Below are positions 59,467 through 64,000 of a stretch of 64,000 nt of DNA, piece by piece. A program made the translations under genes and the position numbers. Source of the DNA: Tranquillimonas rosea (GTDB taxonomy: Bacteria; Pseudomonadota; Alphaproteobacteria; Rhodobacterales; Rhodobacteraceae); contig NZ_FOGU01000007.1 in the NCBI RefSeq assembly GCF_900111315.1, forward strand, positions 1-64,000, in the 5' to 3' direction. The notes under the pieces are model-generated. The model made no database searches. It saw nothing but the letters and a program-made list of their open reading frames with translations, and had not been told where the DNA came from. The first letter of the stretch is position 1, and each line of letters starts with the position of its first letter.

Positions 59467-60285
59467 ATGCGTCTTGCCCTAGCGCTTCTCTGTGCGACCG
59501 CAGCCGCTCCGCCCGTACTGGCGCAGCAGACGGACGCCGACGCGCTCTATGACGCGCTCGACCTCGGCACCGTGATCGAGGTGATGCGCGAGGAAGGGCT
59601 CGACTACGGCGAGGACCTGGGTCAGGACCTGCTGGGCGGGCAGGGTGGTACGGCGTGGACGAACCTCGTCGACGGGCTCTACGACACCGGGCGCATGGGC
59701 GACATCGTGCGGGCCAGGTTCACCCAGGAGCTCAGCGACGTGGACACCGCGCCGCTGGTGGAGTTCTTCAAAGGCGATCTCGGCCAGCGGGTGATCCGGC
59801 TGGAGAACGAGGCGCGGCAGGCGCTGACCGACGAAGAGATCGAGGACGCGGCGGCGGCGCGCGTGACGCAGATGCGGGCCGACGACGATCCGCGCATCGA
59901 CCTGATCGGGACGTTCATCGAGGCAAACGATCTGGTCGAGTCGAACGTCGTCGGGGCGATGAACTCGAACTATGCCTTCTACACCGGGCTCCTGGACGGC
60001 GATGTCGTCGACGGCGGCATGACGGAAGAGCAGGCATTGAGCGATGTCTGGGCGCAGGAAGAGGCGATCCGCGAGGACACGCGCGACTGGGTCTATTCCT
60101 ACCTGACGCTCGCCTACCAGCCGCTCTCCGACGAGGAGCTGAACCGTTACATCGACATCTCGCGCACCGACGCGGGGCAGGCGATGAACCAGGCGCTGTT
60201 CGATGCCTTCGACGAGATGTATGTCGACCTCAGCCGCCGGCTGGGCGAGGGCGCCGCGCGGATGATGGCCTCGGAGGATATCTGA
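59467..60285 (+). CDS. Exported DUF2059-type protein
   Basis: The ATG at 59467 opens a signal peptide (MRLALALLCATAAAPPVLAQQ). The mature helical protein of about 250 residues has the pattern of DUF2059: TAWTNLVDGLYDTGRMGDIVRARFTQELSDVDTAPLVEFFKGDLGQRVIRLENEARQAL, then YSYLTLAYQPLSDEELNRYIDISRTDAGQAMNQALFDAFDEMYVDLSRRLGEG. The family is periplasmic and of unknown role. It is a recurrent neighbour upstream of rplU in Rhodobacteraceae, and here its stop is only 13 bases before the rplU promoter. Confidence 0.85.
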   Translation: MRLALALLCATAAAPPVLAQQTDADALYDALDLGTVIEVMREEGLDYGEDLGQDLLGGQGGTAWTNLVDGLYDTGRMGDIVRARFTQELSDVDTAPLVEFFKGDLGQRVIRLENEARQALTDEEIEDAAAARVTQMRADDDPRIDLIGTFIEANDLVESNVVGAMNSNYAFYTGLLDGDVVDGGMTEEQALSDVWAQEEAIREDTRDWVYSYLTLAYQPLSDEELNRYIDISRTDAGQAMNQALFDAFDEMYVDLSRRLGEGAARMMASEDI

Positions 60286-60298
60286 GGCGCTCCGCCCC

Positions 60299-60327
60299 TT
60301 GACTTCGCGGGCGGTTCTGACGATAAG
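60299..60327 (+). promoter_or_regulatory. Promoter of the rplU-rpmA operon
   Basis: TTGACT (60299-60304) and GATAAG (60322-60327) are separated by the ideal 17 bases and lie 13 bases after the DUF2059 stop. This is a strong housekeeping-type promoter giving a leader of about 140 bases before rplU. Confidence 0.7.
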
Positions 60328-60338
60328 CCCGGCTCTGG

Positions 60339-60362
60339 CAGGCGGGGATTCCGCCTGTTTTC
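60339..60362 (+). terminator. Leader hairpin with T-run ahead of rplU (possible attenuator)
   Basis: CAGGCGG (60339-60345) and CCGCCTG (60351-60357) form a 7-bp stem with a GGATT loop, followed by TTTTCGTT. It has the form of an intrinsic terminator but lies just downstream of the rplU promoter. It could end upstream transcripts or attenuate ribosomal protein synthesis. Confidence 0.55.
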
Positions 60363-60473
60363 GTTCAAACCGACGTCCCCGACGGGACGCGCTGTCCAAG
60401 GTGGCCCGCACGACGGGCCGTGAACACCCCGGCACGGGGGACCAGCGGGCGCGGCAGAAAAGGAAGAGACGCA

Positions 60474-61151
60474 ATGTTTGCGGTGCTCAAGACCGGCGGC
60501 AAGCAGTACCGGGTTCAGGCGGGAGATGTGCTCCGCGTCGAGAAACTCGCGGCCGATGCCGGTGAAAAGATTCAGTTCAACGACATCCTGATGGTCGGCG
60601 GCACCGTCGGCACGCCGCTGGTGGACGACGCCGGCGTGCAGGCCGAGGTCATCGACCAGATCAAGGGTGACAAGGTCATCAACTTCGTCAAGCGGCGCCG
60701 CAAGCACGGCAGCCAGCGGACGAAGGGCCACCGCCAGCAGCTGACGCTCCTGCGCGTGACCGACATCCTCGAATCGGGCGCGAAGAAGTCCGGCGTGAAG
60801 GAAGCGGTCGGCGCGGGCATCGCCGGCTATACCGGCGTCGCGTCGGACAAGGGCGACCTCGTGCACAATCGTACCGGTCAGGCCGAGATGGAAAAGCGCG
60901 TGAAGGCGGAGCCCACGCAGGAGAAGTCGGCCGAGCCCGCGGGCGCCGAGGACGACCTCAAGAAGCTGACCGGCGTCGGCCCGGCACTGGAAAAGAAGCT
61001 GGTCGAGGCCGGCATCACCAGCTTCGAGCAGATCGCATCGTGGTCGGCCGATGACGTCGCCGAGTGGGACGAGAAGGCCAACCTCAAGGGCAAGATCGAG
61101 AAGGAAGGCTGGGTCGACCAGGCCAAGGCCATCCTCGCAGAGAAGGAGTAA
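60474..61151 (+). CDS. rplU: 50S ribosomal protein L21 with extended C-terminus
   Basis: Residues 1-103 are L21 (MFAVLKTGGKQYRVQAGDVLRVEKL, VGGTVGTPLVDDAGVQAEVIDQIKGDKVINFVKRRRKHGSQRTKGHRQQLTLLRVTDI). The other ~120 residues are a linker and a helix-hairpin-helix-like tail (DDLKKLTGVGPALEKKLVEAGITSFEQIASWSADDVAEWDEKANLKGKIEKEGWVDQAKAIL) seen in many alphaproteobacterial L21s. GGAAGAGA lies before the ATG. It is cotranscribed with rpmA six bases downstream. The extension is predicted to protrude from the ribosomal surface; its role is not established. Confidence 0.96.
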   Translation: MFAVLKTGGKQYRVQAGDVLRVEKLAADAGEKIQFNDILMVGGTVGTPLVDDAGVQAEVIDQIKGDKVINFVKRRRKHGSQRTKGHRQQLTLLRVTDILESGAKKSGVKEAVGAGIAGYTGVASDKGDLVHNRTGQAEMEKRVKAEPTQEKSAEPAGAEDDLKKLTGVGPALEKKLVEAGITSFEQIASWSADDVAEWDEKANLKGKIEKEGWVDQAKAILAEKE

Positions 61152-61157
61152 CGACCG

Positions 61158-61427
61158 ATGGCACACAAGAAGGCAGGCGGTTCGTCCAGGAACGGACGCG
61201 ACTCCGCGGGACGCCGTCTGGGCGTCAAGAAGTACGGTGGCCAGGAGGTCATCCCCGGCAACATCATCGTCCGTCAGCGCGGCACGCGCTGGTGGCCCGG
61301 TGAGGGCGTGGGCCTTGGCAAGGATCACACCATCTTCGCCACGGCCGAAGGCCGCGTGACCTTTCACAAGGGTCTGAAAGGCCGTACGTTCATTTCGGTG
61401 CTTCCGCAGGCGGAGGCCGCCGAGTAA
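61158..61427 (+). CDS. rpmA: 50S ribosomal protein L27
   Basis: The 89-residue protein begins [29 protein letters not shown], the L27 N-terminus that reaches the peptidyl-transferase centre, and continues [34 protein letters not shown]. No N-terminal cleavable extension of the Firmicutes type is present. GGAG overlaps the rplU stop, ensuring coupled translation. A clear intrinsic terminator follows at 61457-61486. Confidence 0.97.
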   Translation: MAHKKAGGSSRNGRDSAGRRLGVKKYGGQEVIPGNIIVRQRGTRWWPGEGVGLGKDHTIFATAEGRVTFHKGLKGRTFISVLPQAEAAE

Positions 61428-61456
61428 GCCGGACCCGAAAACCGCGTTACTTTTCA

Positions 61457-61486
61457 GGGGATCGGCAGACCGCCGGTCCCCTTTTC
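61457..61486 (+). terminator. Intrinsic terminator of the rplU-rpmA operon
   Basis: GGGGA and TCCCC, with inner CGG/CCG pairs, form a GC-rich stem, immediately followed by TTTTC. It lies 30 bases after the rpmA stop and matches a classical Rho-independent terminator. Confidence 0.8.
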
Positions 61487-61688
61487 AATTAGAGCCGCGA
61501 GGCACGCGGCACCCGTTCGGGGCCGAAATGACGGAGGTCGGCCCCGTGCCGTCGTCCTTTCGCCATTCGGCGCGCGCCGCCGGTGTTAAACTGGATGACG
61601 GGGATTGCGTCCGCGACGGGGTTTGCGGCGTTGTCAGGGTGAAACCCGCCGGATGGCGGGCGCCGATGCTTCTCGGAGGAGGGAGGGC

Positions 61689-62228
61689 ATGATGCTGGAT
61701 AAGAGTCCCGAACAGCCGGTGATCGAGACCGAGCGGTTCGTTCTGCGGCCGCTGAGGAGGTCGGACGCAGGTCTGCTGTCGATGTATGCCGGGGACGAGA
61801 GGGTCGCACGGGGCACACGCTCCATTCCGCACCCGCTGCCGCCCGGCGCCATCGAGGCGTATATCGACCGGGCCGGCCAGCCGGAACGGACAGAGGATGT
61901 GTGGGCCATGGATGCCAGCACGAGCGGCATGTCCGAGGTTGTCGGCGTGATCTCGTTGCAGCGGCTCGACCGGCAGCAATCCCAGATCGGATACTGGGTG
62001 GCGCCGATGGTGTGGAACACCGGGATCGCGTCGGATGCCGTGCGGTCCATCCTCGTGGCCAACCCGCACCAGTCCGCCACGATCTTCGCCGAAGTCTTCC
62101 AGGACAACGCCCCGTCCGCGCGGGTGCTGACGAACGCGGGGTTCGTGTATCTCGGCGATGCCGAGGCCTACTCCGTGGCGCGCGGCGCGATGGTGCCGAC
62201 CTGGACCTACACGGTCACCCCCAGCTGA
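61689..62228 (+). CDS. GNAT-family N-acetyltransferase (RimJ-like)
   Basis: GGAGGGAGGG lies just before tandem ATGs at 61689 and 61692; I use the first. The 179-residue protein begins like RimJ/RimL-type acetyltransferases (IETERFVLRPLRRSDAGLLSMYAGDERVARGTRSIPHPLPPGAIEAYI). It has IGYWVAPMVWNTGIASDAVRSILVAN, the acetyl-CoA site, and FAEVFQDNAPSARVLTNAGFVYLGDAEAYSVAR. Such enzymes acetylate protein N-termini or small amines with acetyl-CoA. It follows the rpmA terminator and begins a three-gene run with a second GNAT gene and obgE. Confidence 0.9.
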   Translation: MMLDKSPEQPVIETERFVLRPLRRSDAGLLSMYAGDERVARGTRSIPHPLPPGAIEAYIDRAGQPERTEDVWAMDASTSGMSEVVGVISLQRLDRQQSQIGYWVAPMVWNTGIASDAVRSILVANPHQSATIFAEVFQDNAPSARVLTNAGFVYLGDAEAYSVARGAMVPTWTYTVTPS

Positions 62229-62229
62229 C

Positions 62230-63264
62230 ATGAGACGCGGCGCCGGGCATACGTTGCGGACCCGGCGCCTGACCTTGCGGCCGGTGAACGCGCATGACGC
62301 CGACGACATCGCGGCAGGCGTGGGCAACTACGACGTCGCGCGCTGGTTGTCGGCCGTGCCGTATCCCTATGGCGTCGAGGACGCGCACCGCTTCATCGCA
62401 TCCTCCGCGGCGGCGCCGGGGGGATGCTGGGCGATTTGCGACGCGGGCGGGTTCTGCGGCCTGATCTCCACCGGAGAGGAGCTTGGGTACTGGCTCCACC
62501 GCCGCGTCTGGGGCTTGGGTTATGGCACCGAGGCGGGCGTCGCCGTGATCGACGCCTGGTTCCGGGGCACACGCCGCCGCGACTTGGAGGCCACGTATTT
62601 CGAAGGCAACAGCCGCTCGGCGCGTGTGCTGGGCAAGCTGGGGTTCGTTCCCGAAGCCACCCAGCAGCGCTTTGCCCGGCCATTGCAGCAGGATGTGCCG
62701 ACGGTGGTGATGCGCCTGACGCGGCAGCGCTGGCGGGCGATGCGACGGTTCCGCGTTGCGACGCCGCGCCTCCGCCTGCGCGAGGTGCGTCCCGGCGACG
62801 CTGCGGCGCTGGCCCGGATCGGCGGCGATCCCCGCGTGGCACCGATGTTGGGCGCGGTGACGTCGCCGTGGCCCGTCCATGCGGCGGCGGCGTGGATCTC
62901 GGAGCGGCGCTATCACGGGCAGCCCGGTTTCGCCGCTGCGATCTGCCTCAGGACCGGCCAGGTGATCGGCGCGGTCGCGCTTGGCCGCGAGGGTGCGGTG
63001 ATGATCTTCGTCGATCCCCGGTACCAGGGTCGCGGCTACGGGACCGAGGCGCTTCAGGCATTTGCCGCGGATACCCTGTCGCGGTTCGACCTCGGGCATC
63101 TCACCGCCGACCAATTCACTTGCGGTGCCGCATCCGACCGCCTGCTTGCCGCCGCAGGCTTCCGCCCCGAGGGTGATGGCACGTCCCGCTCGGACGCACC
63201 GCTTGAGCCGGCGCCGATTGTGCTTTATCGGCTTGACGCCCACCAGTTGAGGCCCACGCCATGA
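62230..63264 (+). CDS. Tandem-domain GNAT acetyltransferase
   Basis: The 344-residue protein contains two RimJ-like GNAT units in one chain. The first is [39 protein letters not shown]...[29 protein letters not shown]...[19 protein letters not shown]. The second is [35 protein letters not shown]...[57 protein letters not shown]. Both retain a G/Q-x-G-x-G/A-like acetyl-CoA loop (GLGYGTE, GRGYGTE), so both may be active. Its start is two bases after the preceding stop and its end overlaps the obgE start. Confidence 0.88.
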   Translation: MRRGAGHTLRTRRLTLRPVNAHDADDIAAGVGNYDVARWLSAVPYPYGVEDAHRFIASSAAAPGGCWAICDAGGFCGLISTGEELGYWLHRRVWGLGYGTEAGVAVIDAWFRGTRRRDLEATYFEGNSRSARVLGKLGFVPEATQQRFARPLQQDVPTVVMRLTRQRWRAMRRFRVATPRLRLREVRPGDAAALARIGGDPRVAPMLGAVTSPWPVHAAAAWISERRYHGQPGFAAAICLRTGQVIGAVALGREGAVMIFVDPRYQGRGYGTEALQAFAADTLSRFDLGHLTADQFTCGAASDRLLAAAGFRPEGDGTSRSDAPLEPAPIVLYRLDAHQLRPTP

Positions 63265-64000
63265 AATTCCTCGATCTCGCCAAGGTCCAGATCCGCTCAG
63301 GCGCGGGCGGCTCGGGCTGTATCAGTTTCCGCCGCGAGAAATACGTCGAGTTCGGCGGTCCGAACGGCGGAGACGGCGGCCGGGGCGGCGACGTCTGGGC
63401 CGAGGCCGTCGACGGTCTGAACACCCTGATCGACTTCCGCTATCAGCAGCACTTCTTTGCCAAGTCCGGGCGACCGGGCGAGGGTCAGCAGAAGACCGGA
63501 CGCGATGGCGACGACATCACCCTGCGGGTGCCTGTCGGGACCGAGATTCTCGACGAAGACCAGGAAACCGTGATCGCCGACATGACCGAGCTGGGGCAGC
63601 GGGTGCTGCTCGCCCGCGGCGGTAACGGTGGATGGGGCAATGTCCATTACAAGACCTCGACCAACCAGGCTCCCCGACGCGCGAATCCGGGGCAGGAAGG
63701 GATCGAGCGCAACATCTGGCTGCGGCTCAAGCTGATCGCTGATGCCGGACTGGTCGGCCTTCCCAATGCGGGCAAATCGACGTTCCTGTCGGCCACGTCC
63801 AACGCGCGGCCCAAGGTGGCCGACTATCCGTTCACCACGCTGCACCCGAATCTCGGCGTGGTCGGCGTGGACGATGCCGAATTCGTCATCGCCGACATCC
63901 CCGGCCTGATCGAGGGCGCGCACGAGGGACGGGGCCTGGGCGATACCTTCCTCGGCCATGTCGAACGCTGCGCGGTGTTGCTGCACCTGGTGGATGGCAC
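63261..64000 (+). CDS. obgE: GTPase ObgE/CgtA, 5' part (cut by window end)
   Basis: The ATG at 63261 overlaps the acetyltransferase stop (ATGA). The first 246 residues are present. The glycine-rich Obg fold ([46 protein letters not shown]...) precedes the G domain with the phosphate loop [16 protein letters not shown] (about residue 162-177), [13 protein letters not shown] and the G3 motif [16 protein letters not shown]. Known Obg proteins are about 340-350 residues, so about 100 residues lie beyond the window. ObgE acts in ribosome assembly and stringent control, and it often follows rplU-rpmA in bacterial genomes. Confidence 0.96.
   Translation, partial: MKFLDLAKVQIRSGAGGSGCISFRREKYVEFGGPNGGDGGRGGDVWAEAVDGLNTLIDFRYQQHFFAKSGRPGEGQQKTGRDGDDITLRVPVGTEILDEDQETVIADMTELGQRVLLARGGNGGWGNVHYKTSTNQAPRRANPGQEGIERNIWLRLKLIADAGLVGLPNAGKSTFLSATSNARPKVADYPFTTLHPNLGVVGVDDAEFVIADIPGLIEGAHEGRGLGDTFLGHVERCAVLLHLVDG

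Noticed and set aside
1-64000. CRISPR array, prophage, toxin-antitoxin or restriction system
   Set aside because: No regularly spaced repeats, cas genes, phage structural genes or recognisable toxin-antitoxin or restriction-modification genes were seen.

Overview
The window is high-GC DNA that reads as an alphaproteobacterial chromosome, most likely Rhodobacteraceae (Roseobacter/Rhodobacter relatives). Supporting points are the conserved tRNA-Ser / DUF2059 / rplU / rpmA / acetyltransferases / obgE run at the right end, an L21 protein with a helix-hairpin-helix C-terminal extension, a PpaA/AerR-like B12-fold regulator, and two tripartite tricarboxylate (TctABC) transporters. The taxonomic assignment is inferred from gene content and codon style, not from a marker search.

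Layout. Positions 1-780 hold an IS3-family element whose right end sits inside an IS21-family istA gene. Positions 807-1244 carry an unknown small gene. Positions 1527-8759 form a LacI-controlled island: an AfuABC/Fbp-type ABC importer, an inositol-monophosphatase-like enzyme and an exported phosphodiesterase, which together suggest scavenging of a phosphorylated or phosphodiester-linked polyol or sugar. Positions 8760-15030 are an insertion-sequence graveyard (decayed IS110, IS1182 and IS3 transposases) enclosing a B12-fold sensor gene and a soluble chemoreceptor with three near-identical PAS domains. Positions 15175-22207 contain a flavin monooxygenase, its putative AcoR-type regulator with a disabled-looking AAA domain, an Ldh-family dehydrogenase, a DHA2 exporter and a DUF421 membrane protein.

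Positions 22508-27416 are a HpaI-type aldolase/TctABC operon divergent from its LacI regulator. Both promoters appear to share one palindrome that contains both -35 boxes. Positions 27475-37459 are a GntR-controlled ribose-type ABC importer with a two-subunit dihydroxyacetone-kinase-like enzyme, an aldo/keto reductase and an FGGY pentulokinase: a complete but unassigned sugar catabolic operon. A chorismate mutase follows. Positions 37925-44660 hold a second TctABC operon, a GntR/FCD regulator, a VOC protein and a TPP-dependent enzyme. Positions 44790-46796 pair a cysteine-desulfurase-like class V aminotransferase with a divergent Lrp/AsnC regulator.

Positions 46793-54258 are a fatty-acid beta-oxidation-like operon (acyl-CoA dehydrogenase, thiolase, fused hydratase/dehydrogenase, CoA hydrolase/transferase). 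Positions 54477-59129 carry small unknown genes, a cysteine-rich zinc-ribbon protein, a translationally coupled ATP-grasp ligase and CocE/NonD hydrolase, and a cupin. The coupled ligase/hydrolase pair is the best candidate here for an undescribed pathway. From 59232 to the end the content is housekeeping: tRNA-Ser(CGA), DUF2059, rplU-rpmA, two acetyltransferase genes and the 5' part of obgE.
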